Translations under genes and position numbers: made by a program
DNA from: Siniperca chuatsi
Taxonomy: Eukaryota > Chordata > Actinopteri > Centrarchiformes > Sinipercidae
Length of the DNA: 64,000 bases
Assembly (NCBI RefSeq): GCF_020085105.1
Contig: NC_058053.1
Location: 17,072,388-17,136,387 of the forward strand
Direction: 5' to 3'
In this document: piece after piece, positions 1-12,948 of the stretch
Layout: every line of letters starts with the position of its first letter
Numbering within the stretch: the stretch's first letter is position 1
The notes under the pieces: generated by a model
The model's database searches: none
Told to the model about the DNA's origin: nothing
What the model saw: only the letters and a program-made list of their open reading frames with translations

Positions 1-1413
1 CTACCAGACCCTCGCTCCCTCCCCTCCTGCCTTCCCCCCAGCCCGTCCTTGCAGTATTCTAATGATTCATATTTCACATCCACTGCCTTTTCATTTAGCC
101 TGTCTACACCGCTTCAGGGACAGCTACTCACGATCTTAATTGACTGAGGAGATAGAGGGGCTGGGTAGGTGGCAGAGGTAGAGCCACCATCCAACCCCCC
201 ACCATGCATAAACAAGGGTGAAACAGAGAAAGACGTGAGCACATATATACTCTCTCCACCACCAACGCTTTTGAACAAAAACACATCAATGCATGGGCAG
301 GCATGCGCCGTGGTAATTAAGCTGTCGATTTTTCTTAGGGTCAAGAGAGTGACGCAGGAGTGCAGAGCAGAAATGATGATGTGAAGGAAAGGATGCTCAG
401 ATGAGGAGAAATGAGAGGACTCACTCCCTCCCTTTCTCACCTCTCTCTCCATCTCTGCCTCTCTCCTCCTCTCTCTGTCTTTGTATCCCCCCCAACCCAC
501 CCTCCCACCCTCAACCCATCTCTCTGTCTGTCTGTGCCTCTCTTTGATCTCTGCCTCTGTCCCACACTGCATATTAAGATGCCCAGGCCCCTGTTTGGTA
601 TTCTGAGGCGGGCACCGGGATGCCAGTCTCCATATCCTCTCCTCGCTTTTCTCTGAAAGAGAGCAAAACCCCCTCTGTCTGTCTCAAGATGCTTATCCCG
701 CTAAATGGGTCTGAAATAGCTGGAGAACAGGGCGGGGGAGCAGTGGTGGCGGCAGGGTAGAGAAGAAGAGAGATGCATGGAGGGGGAGAGGGCGGTAAGG
801 GGAAGTATTAGACACACTACAGATGGGTGGTGGAGGAGGAGGGGAAGGGGAGGAGTGGGAAGAGAAGGGAAGCGGGGTAAGGGAAGAGAAGCAGAGTGAT
901 GGGGATGATTTTAGCTGAGAGGATAATTAAACGCTATTATCACAATGGGCCAGTAATACAGCTAGCTTGTACATAAGAGAAGCCAGCCCTCCCATGTTTG
1001 CCTCACTAAAAAGAGGGAGGAAGGAATGAGGGAGGAGGGAGGGAGAGGAGAGAGAGGCACAGATTAATAGGCAGAGGAAGAGCAAGAGAAACAGAGAGAA
1101 AGACAGAGAGGCACGGAGGGGGAGAGAGAGACGGTAAAAAAGGCAAACAGAATTAGAATGGGAGAGTGAGTGGGAGAGTTTAGTGGCGGGGTGATTGCTC
1201 AGTGTTTGGGATTAGCATGACTCTCTCTCCCTCTCACCCACTCTCTCCCCACATATCTCTCTTTCTTTCTCTCCCTCTCCTTCTATAAGCCCTGGGGATG
1301 GCACAGCTTTAGTTAAACTGCTCTATTAAACGGCGCCTGCTGAGAAAATCAAATTATAACTTCCTTTAATCAGCGAGTATCAGTGGCCCACACAGGAGCA
1401 GCCGGCTCTGACA

Positions 1414-1415
<2 letters not shown>

Positions 1416-1453
<38 letters not shown>
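1416..1453. repeat. (AG)n microsatellite
   Basis: An uninterrupted AG dinucleotide run of about 19 units. It accounts for the Ser-Leu-rich reading frames seen on the opposite strand, which are not genes. Confidence 0.9.
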
Positions 1454-1457
<4 letters not shown>

Positions 1458-1511
1458 CTGTGACTGGAGACCTGAGGGAGGCCGATATGAACCTGTCTCC
1501 CGTCTGCTTTG

Positions 1512-1525
1512 GTTCCCATGGCAAC
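1512..1525. promoter_or_regulatory. RFX-type X-box motif
   Basis: The sequence GTTCCCATGGCAAC fits the palindromic X-box recognised by RFX factors (GTTNCCATGGNAAC). It sits in unique sequence about 6 kb upstream of the bcl9 CpG island. The motif match is visible; occupancy is unknown. Confidence 0.4.
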
Positions 1526-1735
1526 AAGATAGAGTGAGGGGGAATATGGGTTGTGGAATGTCTGCATCTATCGTTTCCTCTCGGTAAGCATTCATACACA
1601 AAGATAGGAGAGAGGAAGAGAATACGCTCAGTGAGTCAGGGTGTTCTTCTGTTTGGGTGGCATTTGAAGGTGGGTACACACTCTCACAACTTTTGTTATA
1701 TATGTCCCCATGTCTGCTAGCTCTTTCAAGACCTG

Positions 1736-3122
1736 AGCAGTGTACTCAAGTACTTGTACTTTACTTGAGTATTTACATTTTATTACTTCTACTAATATTG
1801 TGTGTTTTTACTCCATCACATTTATTCAACAGCTTTAGTTAGAAGTTACCTTTCAGATTAAGATGTTACACACACAAAAAAAACACGATAAGATTATAAA
1901 ATACAATGCATTTTTATAGATTAAACCAGTGGTTCCCAGCATTTTTGGCTTGTGACCTCTTACAAAAAAACGGTTTACTTGGGGCCCCTCGTCACGTTTC
2001 CAACCCTTTCTCCTGGAAATTACGTTTATATATTACTACATTGTTTTCCCAGTTATGTTGTGCTGACAAATGTAAGCACTGCCCTGGTTATGTTCACAGG
2101 CAACCTTTTTTTTTTTTTTTTGAATGAAGCGTTACATTTATGAACCAAACCGGAGTCACAAACAGGTGGTCAGGGTGGATGGCAGGCGTAAAAAGCGCAG
2201 AACTGTGACACCAGAGACCAGGTTCACATCCTGATTCCCATATGAGGTTACAGTTTAGGCAACAAAAGCACTTTGGGAAAGATCGTGGTTTCGGTAAAAC
2301 GTTAACAATCACGTTGTGTCTTGTGATTCCAGTCACTGTGGACTTTTTCTGTTTTAAACTAGACCACGATCCCTAACCTTAAACATAAAAGTTTAATAAT
2401 GCTGTAGTCACTACAAGTGGATATTGAAGAATGAAAACAAATAAAATACGCTGTCAGTGAGCACTTTACTGATACGTTCAGTTTCAACATTTTTGCGACT
2501 TGCCAGATAAGTAAGCAACATTTCCTCATTTTATATTTATTTTTTATTTATGTATTTATATAATTATAAATATATATATATGTACAAAACATATTTGCTG
2601 TTGCAAATTGGTATATAAAAGGAATTACTAGGAGACAGGGCCGCTGTTTCAAATGTCTGAGTTATTAGCAGTTCCACCAAAGAGACATTTCCCCGCTACT
2701 TAAATGGTTTCATTTTAATAATTGTTCAAGGCCCTAAGAAGTCTCAAACAAAACAGAAAAGTCCAAAAAACAAATACAAATTTGTCCAACAGGACTTTTC
2801 TTCTTTCCTCCACATTAATCATCTCATGAACCCTCAGATTTATCTTGTGACCCTTTGGAGGGGCCCGACCCCTGGGTTGGGAACCACTCCACCTTGACCA
2901 GCTATAACAGTAAAATGTTACTTACACATTGATGCAGTATTAGTATAAGTATTAACAATCTAATAGTGTAATAATATATCAGACTGTGTACTTTTACTTT
3001 TGATACTTTAAGTACATTTAGCTGGTAATACTTCTGTACTTTTACTTGTAGTTGAATATTTTTTTGAGTACTGTTATATTGGTACTTTTACTTGTGAATA
3101 AAGCACCTGAATACTTCCTCCT
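1736..3122 (+). repeat. Teleost ACTTTTACT-type interspersed repeat, interrupted
   Basis: The two ends carry the runs of TACTTGAGTA and ACTTTTACTT motifs of a very common fish repeat (1736-1800 and about 2985-3115). Further copies or fragments lie at about 42630-43010, 48335-49357, 51020-51090 and 53885-54405. The middle of this copy is displaced by a hAT-like element at 1927-2889. Family membership is recalled from the sequence pattern, not from a database search. Confidence 0.6.
1927..2889. mobile_element. Non-autonomous hAT-like element (MITE)
   Basis: It begins CAGTGGTTCCCAGC and ends GTTGGGAACCACTC, so the terminal inverted repeats share AGTGGTTCCCA. These are typical ends of hAT-derived MITEs in vertebrates. 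No transposase ORF is present. A clean 8-bp target duplication is not seen, probably because of divergence or deletion at the junction. Confidence 0.65.
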
Positions 3123-3651
3123 CAGGACCTGAGCTTTGTTCCTGTTTTCGCTGTAAAGGTCTCAGCCATATAAGCATAATAGAATTGTGCAATCATAAAT
3201 CCTTCTCGTTAGGAGGCGATCTAAACGCTCTTGCCTCTGATTAGTCATTAACAGTCCAGTTAGCGAAATGGTGAGACGCAGGTGGGTGGGCAAGATCTCC
3301 AGGGTCTGCCATGACTCGTTAATGATCGGTTAATTAACAGTGTTTCAGTCCTCCAGCTTGTTTACACTCACCTGCCATGGGGAAGAGTCAGAAAACACTG
3401 CTGCAGGGGACAGTAAACAAGGGGAAGAGGGAAGAAATGAGGTGAAATAATGTTGAAACTTATAATTGAATTCAATCTTTACGTCTGAAATCTAAGTTCA
3501 ACTTCAGCAAGACCAATGCAAAGAGAGAAGTTTAGAAAAGAGCAGGACTGGTGGTGAAAGTGAGGAGAATACAATAGACTAGAATAAGCCAAGTGGTAGC
3601 ATCTCAGTGCATCAACCATCATTAAGGATCTGCGAGGCAGTGCTTGTCTCT

Positions 3652-3666
3652 GTTACTCATAGCAAC
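3652..3666. promoter_or_regulatory. Second RFX-like X-box motif
   Basis: GTTACTCATAGCAAC is a weaker match to the X-box than the site at 1512. It lies in unique, non-repetitive sequence (about 3600-3810). Call by motif only. Confidence 0.25.
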
Positions 3667-4515
3667 ACTGCATACCATGATAATAGGCTGACTGATGATT
3701 GGTCAGGCTGCCACACTCTGGTAAGTGACCTCACCGCTGTGTGAGTGAGCTCACTGTCTCAGTATTTTGATAACCCAGCCAGTCCTGGCATTCTTCGCAG
3801 CACCAAGCCTGTTAATGAACAAACCTGAATACGGTCAGCCTATCCTGCTGTAGGCCAACACACGAGCCCTGAAGATACAGTACACACCCCCATTTCCCGA
3901 ACCCATACATCCCAGTCTTCCCACACCCACTGGTCTAAGGCCACGTGTCTGTATTTTACTGTATTTTGTTAATATCCTACATGCTAATTTGTCAGAGTTA
4001 CTGTCTTTATCAGTAAAATGTATCACACCAACCCACCACCTCATCCCTTCTCTCTGCGTCTACAGTGTGTCTCCCCAGCATAAGACTGTTTATCGAAGCT
4101 TTAAATAATGCAGATGGTAATATGATAAGTGAACGGTCAATGTTGGTGTCCTGCTTAAATACACACACACACACACAGATGATGCACACACACCCACGCA
4201 TGCAGGCAGACAGATGGGCAAACACACACACACAGCGCTCACAGTGCAATAAATTAAGTTTTTCTCCAGTTGTTTCAATGTAACACTGGGCAGAATCTGG
4301 ATTTTGTTTTCCCGTTTCCAAACTATTCTGGGTTAGTCATGCCAGAGAGTTGCAGTGCTGGAGAGCCAGAACATCGACCTGAAGAGCTTTGCTAGTGTGC
4401 ATGTCTAATGCAACCCAGTCTGGGAATACTGCCAGTCTACTGTTACTCCACCAGTGGGGTTTATCATACACACATGCACACACCCACACACTTACACACA
4501 CAGAACCAGAAAGGA

Positions 4516-4517
<2 letters not shown>

Positions 4518-4580
<63 letters not shown>
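4518..4580. repeat. Compound (GT)n(GA)n microsatellite
   Basis: A GT run of about 18 units passes directly into a GA run of about 13 units. Confidence 0.9.
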
Positions 4581-4585
<5 letters not shown>

Positions 4586-5076
4586 GAAAAAGAGACAGAG
4601 CTTTGTGATGTGTCACTGATCTCTGCTAGCATGCACAAACATGTCCCACGTAGCCATGGCCTGCTTGTCAAAAGTCACAAATATGCAGCTCTCATCCCAT
4701 GAATTTATGTCCTACGTACAGTATGTCATCCCACAATGCTCATTGGCTTCAATGTTGCTGATGCTCTACAGCCATGTATGAGATATGAAGAGAGACATAT
4801 GGTATGTTAACATACCTAACAAGAAAGAAAGAAAAAAAGTTTCAGCAGAGTCTCAAACAAACCAAATAACTAGTTAGGTTCATGTAGACTTAAAGAGCTA
4901 GTTTAAGTAATAAGAAATTATCATTTAAGTAATTTTCTAAGCAAAAATTCCAAAAATCCAGCGATCTCAGCTTCTAAAATGTGAGTATTTGTTTTTTAGT
5001 CTTGTATGATTGTAATCCCCTTGGGTTTTGCACCATTGGTCTGTTGGGACATTGCGATGGATATTTTACACTATTT

Positions 5077-5167
5077 TCTGACATTTTCTAGACCAAATGA
5101 TTAATCGAGAGAAAATAATTGGCATGTTTAGTCAATAAAGAAAATAATTGTTAGTTTCAGCCCTAAA
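5077..5167. repeat. Fragment of the AATCGATTAATCG MITE family
   Basis: It holds the end segment ATTAATCGAGA ... AATAATTGTTAGTTTCAGCCC. Longer copies of the same family are at 6690-7039 and 40199-40530. Only one end is present here. Confidence 0.5.
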
Positions 5168-5483
5168 TGATACAAGTATCAAGCACATAACTTTTGAGTG
5201 TGCCATCCCTATTTTCTGTGTGTTCAGTTCCAAATCTGCTGTTACTATGGGCCTATTTCCAGCTATTTTGGCGTTTTGAAGATTGTGAGCCCTGTTGCTA
5301 ACTTACATTTAGTGACTCAACTTCTCTTAGAAACTCAAAAGATATAATACATATTCATGATTCTGTCCATGTACATTTAAAACCGAGTCCTCACCCCCGA
5401 ACAGCCTCTTGAAGAAGAATGTTCTCAGTTTGCAAAAACATCACTTTGGGAGTCTAAATCAGTTCTCAGAGAAGTACAGGAAT

Positions 5484-5506
5484 GCACACACACACACACA
5501 CACACA
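5484..5506. repeat. (CA)n microsatellite
   Basis: A run of about 11 CA units. A short (GT)n run follows at about 5684-5706. Confidence 0.85.
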
Positions 5507-5959
5507 ATCAGGCCAGCTAATAATGTGTGCACTTAAACACCAATTCATTCAATCCCCAGTTGTCATGATTATACATTTGGGTTAGATTTGAAATGTATCT
5601 TGATTAAATATTGAGAAGGACCACTCTCACATTGCATGTCCTTAATGTTTCACTCTTCCTCTGAGGCTTGTGATAGCCTGATAAGTGTGTGTGTGTGTGT
5701 GTGTGTATGTGCGCTGTAGCTGAACATAATTTTATTTTTCAAGTGGCATCAGTGACATATTTTTCAATGTCATTAGCTACTTTGTGCACCATGAACACAA
5801 TTAAAACTGGATTGCACTGAACAACCCTGCTTAAAGAAAAGGAATGAAGAGTGATGCAGTGATAAATTTGAGAAATCCTGATGCTAGCAAGCTATCTTGC
5901 TAACCGGAATCTTTTGTTTACTTCAATCACCCAAATTGTTAATGATTAATAAAAAATGA

Positions 5960-6012
5960 AATCCACTTTTGCTGGGGGGGGGGGCGTGTCAGAAAAAGTT
6001 TGAGAACCACTG
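5960..6012. mobile_element. One end of a hAT-like MITE
   Basis: The string AAAAAGTTTGAGAACCACTG matches the terminal repeat of CAGTGGTTCTCAAAC-type hAT MITEs. No matching left end was found within the next kilobase, so this looks like a truncated copy. A G-homopolymer run lies just inside it. Confidence 0.45.
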
Positions 6013-6689
6013 CTTTATGATAATTTTAGTCTTTTTATTCTGTTTTTGTTCTTATAACATTGAATGGGTAAACCATGTGCATCTTTAATGACGACCACCC
6101 TTCATTGATATAAATTGGGTGGACAAATTATTAGAGACATCTTTTGTATGTATATATACACATGTACATGTATGGGTATGTATGTTCATATACTGTATGT
6201 AAATCTGTATAAGTATGTATGTAAAAAATAAAATTCTCTTGATGTATTAATGTAAATGCTTAATGCTCTGCATTAAAAACATTGTTTTTTTTTAAAAATG
6301 ATTTTGCATCCTTATGACCACAACTGTAAAAAATTGATAATTTGGGGGTTAAGAGCTAATGAAAAGATGGTTGCATTATGGGAAATGTAGGATCGAGGGC
6401 TTTTGGAACACATACTGTGGACCAAAAAACCTAGATATTGCAGCCTTTACTGCCTTGATTTTGACTTTTTTTCTCTTGTGAGTCCCCCAACTTCATGGAA
6501 GTGCAATATTAAATGGCTATACTCCTTTAATACAAATGCAGATGTAGCTAAGTAAGTGCTTTCTTTAAAAAAAGACCAAGACACTTTAATACAGCTACTG
6601 CTAAACTGACAGCTTCCTTAAGGGAGAAAAAACATCTGGACAAAAAATAACCAGAATGTTAATTCCACTAATGGCTAAATATCAGCAGT

Positions 6690-7039
6690 GACAGTAACAC
6701 TAATGATTTTTTTAAATCATAGATTAATCTGACAATTATTTCCTTGATTAACTGATTAATAATTTGATCTATATGATCATAAGATACTGAAAAATGTCCA
6801 TCACAAATTCCTAAAACCAGAAGCATCTTCAAATGGCAGGACAAAAACCATATGGCATTCAGCTATCTAGCACATAAGACAAAGAAAAGCAGCAAAGTCT
6901 CATTATTGAGAAGCTGGAACTGGAGATGTTTGGCATTTTTTGGTTGAAAAATTATTTCCAACGATTAATCGATTGCCAAAACAGTTTTTTTTATGCCGAT
7001 CAACGAATCAGTTAATTGACTGATCCTTTCAGCTCCTAG
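6690..7039. mobile_element. MITE-like element, AATCGATTAATCG family
   Basis: Both ends carry degenerate GATTAATC / TTAATTGACTGAT inverted motifs. The centre contains a stretch (AAGACAAAGAAAAGCAGCAAA) seen in many fish copies of this family. No coding capacity. Confidence 0.55.
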
Positions 7040-7329
7040 CACCAGTTGATTGGACTGATATCGACATAACGTGTGCATTTGTACCATAAACATATTATCC
7101 TGTGAGAACTTCCACAAGTTTGATGCTTAACTACTCTCAAGTTCTTTCATATGGGGAAGTTTGACGTCACCACAAAGACGAGGGTAGCCTATAACTCAAG
7201 ATAAAAATACAACATTTTAAACCACAGTTTAGGTGTGTTTGTCCAACCCTGTATATATTGTATCTTATATAGTGTTTACCGTGTTACATGGAGCGGACAT
7301 TGGTGTCTCTCTGCATGTCCGACAGTAAC

Positions 7330-8450
7330 ATTCTCACTCGCACGCAGACCTGACCTAGAATTGCTACTTAGAATTCGGGCTAAACCATCGCGCTGGAACT
7401 GAGGGGGGTACAGAGACGACAGGAAATCTTGACTGGGATGTAATGGAGTAGGACCACTGGAAAGCTCGGGCGAAAGGGGGGAGACACATTTCTATTTTAT
7501 AATGTTACCGTGATAATGTTGTGATTTGATAAGTGTACGGTATGAATCCGTCGTTCGAGGAAAACGGGAATTAAGCTAACATTCCAGGTGAGTGTTCTTT
7601 TTCACAAATCCAGGTGGAAAGTGTCGGTACCACAGTTCGCCTCCTGGCAACGGGCACACGCGGGTCCTCCTCCCGGGGACATCTCACTCCGGTATCCGTT
7701 CTTCTCTGCCTCTGTCCCCGAAGGCTGGCTAGCAAACCCACGTCGTGTCTGGCCTGGCAGACAGTGAGCGCCCTTTCAACCGTGAATGCCGATTTTTTTC
7801 CAGAGCACCAAAAGCGGATTATTCACGATGTTTTCAGCATGGTGTAAAACCCGCGGAGAAATATTGGTTTTTACCCCATTATACTGGAGGACCGCTCGTG
7901 CTTCGTGAAAATGAAAAAAGGATACAATGCAGCATGCATGTTCTGCATTCTTCGGGAGTATCACACCGCTGGTATTGTATTTACTTTATTAAAAATGTGT
8001 TTGATATGATTTATAAACGCGTAGCGAGATTATAGGCCTCGGCTGCTGATTGTGTCGGCCAGCCCTATCATCTGCCGAGCGATTTAATTGTTACATTGTT
8101 AACGGAGCTAGCATAACTTGAAAATGAACGTTTGCCTAAGAAGGGCCTGAATTGTTTTATTAACAGACAAAACCCTGAAATGAAGCCCTTTTTGTATGTG
8201 TTTTTTGTGTGCTTGTGGCCGACGTCGTTGTTCTCGCTCTCAGCCGCCGTCCAGTGCCTCCCTCTTCGGGGAAGACTTTGTTTGCGCTGGCCGACGCTCC
8301 ATGAATGCAAGTGCTGAAGTGCTCCCTTCCCCCCCAGTTCTCTGGCGAAACAGGAACAACTTCTTTTAGGAAAAAGAAAAAAAAAAGTTCCTGGAGTTTC
8401 AAGCGCCATGGAATTACTTTGTCCGCCAAGAGTTGTCCAGTGAGGCGCTG
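7330..8450 (+). promoter_or_regulatory. bcl9: CpG-rich promoter region of bcl9
   Basis: CpG dinucleotides are dense here against a CpG-poor, AT-rich background (for example around 7390, 7550, 7650-7680, 7845-7860, 8016-8030, 8215-8300). A strong splice donor, CCAG/GTGAGT, follows at 7588, which suggests a non-coding first exon ending at 7587. No TATA box is evident, as is usual for CpG-island promoters. Assignment to bcl9 rests on it being the only such island upstream of that gene on this strand; the exact start site cannot be read from sequence. Confidence 0.55.
7400..7587 (+). other. bcl9: Candidate non-coding first exon of bcl9 (5' end approximate)
   Basis: The 3' boundary is defined by the near-perfect donor CCAG/GTGAGT at 7587/7588. 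The 5' boundary is a guess within the CpG island. No long ORF spans it, consistent with 5'UTR. Confidence 0.4.
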
Positions 8451-9004
8451 AGATTTCAGGGGGGGAAGTCTAGTCTATGTAGTTGTTGTGTGCTTTACGT
8501 TTATTTGCAGAGTTTTAGGTTTGTAGATGTCTGTGTATATTTTAGGGACGACTTCCTCGAGTAGGCCCGTTTGTGAGTAACTTGTGTGTGGCATTGTGCT
8601 GTGTTACCTTGGCAAGACCAGAGAGCTAACCATGGCAAAGAATGTGTTCAGTTTTTTAGTTTTGCCAATCTTTTTTAACTTGAGTGAAACAAATCCACAG
8701 GTCCTATAGTGTAAAAATGTTTAGTAAAAGACATCTGATACTTGGAGATTTTGTGAAAGTCTTAACTTGTTACCTTTCATGGTTTTATTTAGTAAGTGTC
8801 CCTAAGTTATTTATTTTACTTTTATAAACGATTTTGCAAGGACTTATCAAATTTCCATTAAATGTGTATCCAGCAACATACTGGCTTAATGCTGTGTTTT
8901 CTCCCTCATAATTGTAAAGAGAAAATCTCAGTGGCTTTTGTGCTTTGTTGCAGTTTGCCTTCTAGTCCTTTAGCTGATTCTGTTATCCAGAGTGACTTCT
9001 GACT

Positions 9005-9140
9005 TAGCAGGTCGGGGTTCAGAGTCTTGAGCAAGGACCGTTTTGAAGCGTACCTGCCAGTTGCTGAGATTGAACTGCAGACCTTCCTGTTACAGGACTC
9101 TGGTCTCCTCAATTGCTAGGCAACACTGCTGTCTGCCATG
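9005..9140 (-). repeat. tRNA-derived SINE-like sequence
   Basis: Read on the minus strand it contains AGGAAGGTCTGCAGTTCAAT followed by CTCAGCAACTGGCAGG, resembling the B-box part of a tRNA-derived SINE (consensus GGTTCRANNCC). The A-box region is degraded. Confidence 0.4.
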
Positions 9141-9560
9141 AACTGTATGCATAGTCTTGAGGCTGTTTCATATTTATCATTCTATGGTCACTACTTATGC
9201 CCTATTTTGTTTGTATTGTTGAGGTGTACAAAAAGTCACTTTTCTGCTCCCACAGTTGATATTTAGAGGAAGGAGGAAGTCCTCACGGATGCAGAGAAGC
9301 AAGGAAGCTCTCGATAGGGTATCATATACTGTCTTGTAGTCCCTTATGTGTACACTGGTCGATAACTGACGTATAAATGAGTGTCTGGGTTAAAAAGGCG
9401 AGTATACACTGTTACTGAAGGCCCTAATGACCCAAGCTTTGTAGCGGCTATGTGTTTGCTACATGTTGGTCTTGTCAACACGAGCGACTGAGTGCTTTTC
9501 CTTGCCATTTTGCTTGTTTGTGTTTCACCCGATGAGCAAAGTTCTCTCCCTCTGTTCCAG

Positions 9561-9726
9561 GTGTGAATGACTTGTGGCTGTAGGGTGTCGTGAGTGGGCC
9601 AGGTTCCTGCACAGCCTCCGTGGCTGACTGGGAGGAGTAGACTGGAGAGCAGACATCAGTGCCCAGGGGACCTGAGACCTGGTTCTCCATATGAGGCCCT
9701 GCTGAAAGGGCAGGGGGGCTTCTGAG
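9561..9726 (+). other. bcl9: Candidate internal 5'UTR exon of bcl9
   Basis: A pyrimidine-rich acceptor (CTCTCCCTCTGTTCCAG) ends at 9560 and a GAG/GTAACC donor follows at 9727. They bracket 166 bases richer in GC than the surroundings and with stop codons in several frames. That is what a spliced 5'UTR exon would look like, but no transcript evidence is available from sequence alone. Confidence 0.35.
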
Positions 9727-12700
9727 GTAACCCAGCTCAACTCTGGCTCTCTTTTTTTTTTATTGTGTCACACTGAATGTTTCTTTCATACATACACATC
9801 TCCACTCTTCTCAAAACATACATCCATGACAGACTGCACGTAAATTTCTCATCCTAATTGCTTTCATTGCTTTACTATATGAGCATAACTGTAGAAATGC
9901 TAAGAAACAAGTACCATAAGATATGGCAGGAACCTATGTGCTGTGTCCGAAATCACCCCCTATTTACTATATAGTACACTGTATTTACTCACTATCTCGC
10001 TATATTTTATTTGAGTTTTCGAATTCTAAGTGAGTAAATCTATGCTCTTTGTAGTGCACTTAAAAATTCCCACAATGTAATGAAAAAAGCCCAGTGTCTA
10101 TGGCATGTGCAGTTCTTACTGCCAACAATCCCAGAATGCAATGTGTCACATTTTAAAGATTATAAATCAGTAATGTGACACTACACTTGTCAGTTATGAT
10201 GCAAAATGACGATTCATAAATGTCTGAAATCTCAACATTTTCCGCTCACTGTAAACTACTGAGTTTCTTTTATATAGGGAGCAGTGAATGAGTGAACAAG
10301 GTAGTGATTTCAGACACAGTCAGGGTGTAGCAGTAAAGCAAGTAATTGTTTTCACCATACTTAGGACTAAGAAAGGAAAAGAATGAGACATGCCGGTTTG
10401 GCAGCTTTTCCTCACTAGCATTTTCCTGACTATAATGTTGCTTCTGTTTTTAAACCTAAGACCAATATTTGTTACATTATCAAGCATGACAGCAGATACT
10501 TCTTTCTTGCACTCAAACTGCTGCCACTAACTGCTGCCATAACTTGATAGCTTAACACAGCTCTGATGCAACAGTAACAAGCCAGGCACAGGCTCTTCCT
10601 GGCGTTGGTCACTATCTCTTTGACATTTAACTATGGAGGTGCCCACATTGATAGCTGTATTCTAATGAGAGAGGCCTTGAATTGTAGAGTGGTTACCCCC
10701 GATACAACCGCTGTTGATGCTCAGGGAAGCGGCTTGAGGAAAGAGACTTTAGAGCTGCACTGCTTTGGACTATCAGTGCGATGTTTGGTCTTATTCTGAT
10801 CTGCACATACTGAGGACACAACACGGTCAGGGTGCTCTTCCTGAGAACGCTGTCCACACTGTTTATTTATCTGCTATCTAATCCGAAGCATGTCAACCAA
10901 AAACCACAGTGAGGTGAAGGACGCAGGGAAATGGATATTGATGTAAATTGGCAAAGGATTTATTTTCTCCTCTGTGTATTGGCCCCTCATGCTTCTGTGC
11001 ATTTGTTTGCTTCATGGGTTTTCTAATTAAAACTCGCAAGGCTTGTGTTGTGTATGACGTGGAGGGATGTGTTGGAGGGGCGGTTTGTCTCATCGCCTGT
11101 GTAGTGGGTGGCATGGGGCTCCCCTCCCCATGCATGTATACGTAGATTAGACCCGAAGTGTGTCTGTTTTTTCTATTGCTTGAAATGTTTATTGTTGCCT
11201 CATAAACCAAGGAGTATTTAACAAAAAAAGTATGTTTCCCCTTTTACCTGGTGTTCTGACTAAGATGTCCATTCACAATTAACTAAGGAATTTAGTTCAT
11301 CTGCTGAATGGCTCCTACAGTAGTCAGGCCTCTATTGTACAGTAATGATGTAGTATTCCCCAGGGATCAGGAAAAATACTATTTAGTTTGTAACCATCGT
11401 AGGTCTGCATATTTACATTGAACTCGTTAGGAAGTTTAGAGTGATGTGGAATTATTGCTGTAATGCAAAGGAAATTGAAACACTTAAACATTGCTGAACT
11501 ACTGTACATAAAATCAACGTGTACAATTATGTACAGTCTAGTTTTACGTTCCGCACAGAACATGAAAATATGTATAATACACAAAAAGAGAATTCGCAAA
11601 TTTTGTAGAGTGTAATCTCTTTTTTGTTGTTGTTGTAAAATGTGCATTTGTTTCCCAGTTCCATGAAACTATGGCTTGACCGAAGACCCTTTTTCATTCC
11701 TCAGTTAGAGATTTAGATATTTCGAAAGTACTAGAACTTGAGGACATAATGAGCTTTGAAGTTGATAGCAGATGTGGGTTAAAAAACATTTGATCTGTGT
11801 CGATTTATTGATTGCTGCAAATATTGCCCATTTCCCCACTAGTAATCATAATGGGTAGTTGTCATGTCTTCCTCATCACTCGACATAAGCAGTGTAGCCA
11901 AGCTGTAGGCTATGATCTGATCTTATACATTGAATCAGTATCAGCGCCTATAGCGACTATAGCCAAATGTGACCAGTCCACATTAAATACTGTTTCTGTC
12001 ACTGTCTGTCTGTATACATTTGTGACTTTTTATAAAGCTTCTAAACACAAGCTAATTATAATCAGTTTATCAGTTACACACAGTGGGTTAAACAGATTTT
12101 GTTTGAGAAAGAAAAACGTGAACTGGTATTGGATTGGTACTCTGTATCAGCCAATACCCTGAGTTCAGGTATCCGAATTGGTGGCCTTTTTAGAGAGAGG
12201 AAAAGTGGAATCGGTGTAGTCCTAAAAGTAGTAATTAGTATAGCACTTGTGAAAGGCCGAGCTACAAAGTGAAGAAGCAAGTTAGGACCAATAACAATAA
12301 ATGTAAAACAAGATCAAATGGGAGAGAATATGGTAAAAAAAAAATTAATTAATATTTGGAAAAGCAAACGCAAGGATAGCTAATGGATGGATGGATAATA
12401 TTAAATGTTCAATAAATAAGGCCCTGTTGTTTTTAGGGGCACTAACAACCGTTATTCAAAACCAAAACTAGTGTTAAATGATTTTAAATAGATCAAATGA
12501 CAGAAGTATCTATTACTCAGTTTATACTCATTCATGCCACGTAGCATTTTCAGCAAGTACGTGCATAAGTACATCGGTTGTATTCTTTATTTTTTCATTT
12601 GTTCAAGTCTATGCTGACCAATATAGAGCGGCCATCACTTAGAAACACAGTAAAGATAAATTACTATAATAAAGGAAATCGTCACTTTAAAAACAAATCT

Positions 12701-12948
12701 TTTAGGCCCGTAAGAACCAGCTTCTAGTAGTAAGTCTTTACAGCTTAGTGTGCCTTTCCAAACAGTTATAGCTATAAATATGAATGTGTTTTTCTAATAG
12801 CTCCATTTCATATCTTTTTTTAGTGTAGGAGGTCTCAAGTCTCATATGTGTGGATGTGTGGTGGGATTGTTGCCCATACAGGATTCTCAGGGATGTGTCC
12901 GGCTGAGTCAGAATGTACCTATAATTCTGCTTTCATGTTTCTCTGCTG

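Larger units (their letters stand above)
1..7329. other. Intergenic region upstream of bcl9
   Basis: No ORF here has recognisable protein similarity or plausible splice junctions. The first 1.6 kb is GA/CT-rich low-complexity sequence alternating with unique AT-rich islands that contain TAATTA-type cores (about 315-330, 920-935, 1310-1375). Repeats occupy about 1736-3122, 5077-5167, 5960-6012 and 6690-7039. A second unique stretch with the look of conserved non-coding DNA lies at about 3180-3400 and 3600-3810. The remainder is AT-rich and unremarkable. Confidence 0.6.

Noticed and set aside
114..572. 152-codon minus-strand ORF at the window start
   Set aside because: Composition follows the CT/GA-rich low-complexity DNA. 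No recognisable domain or splice context.
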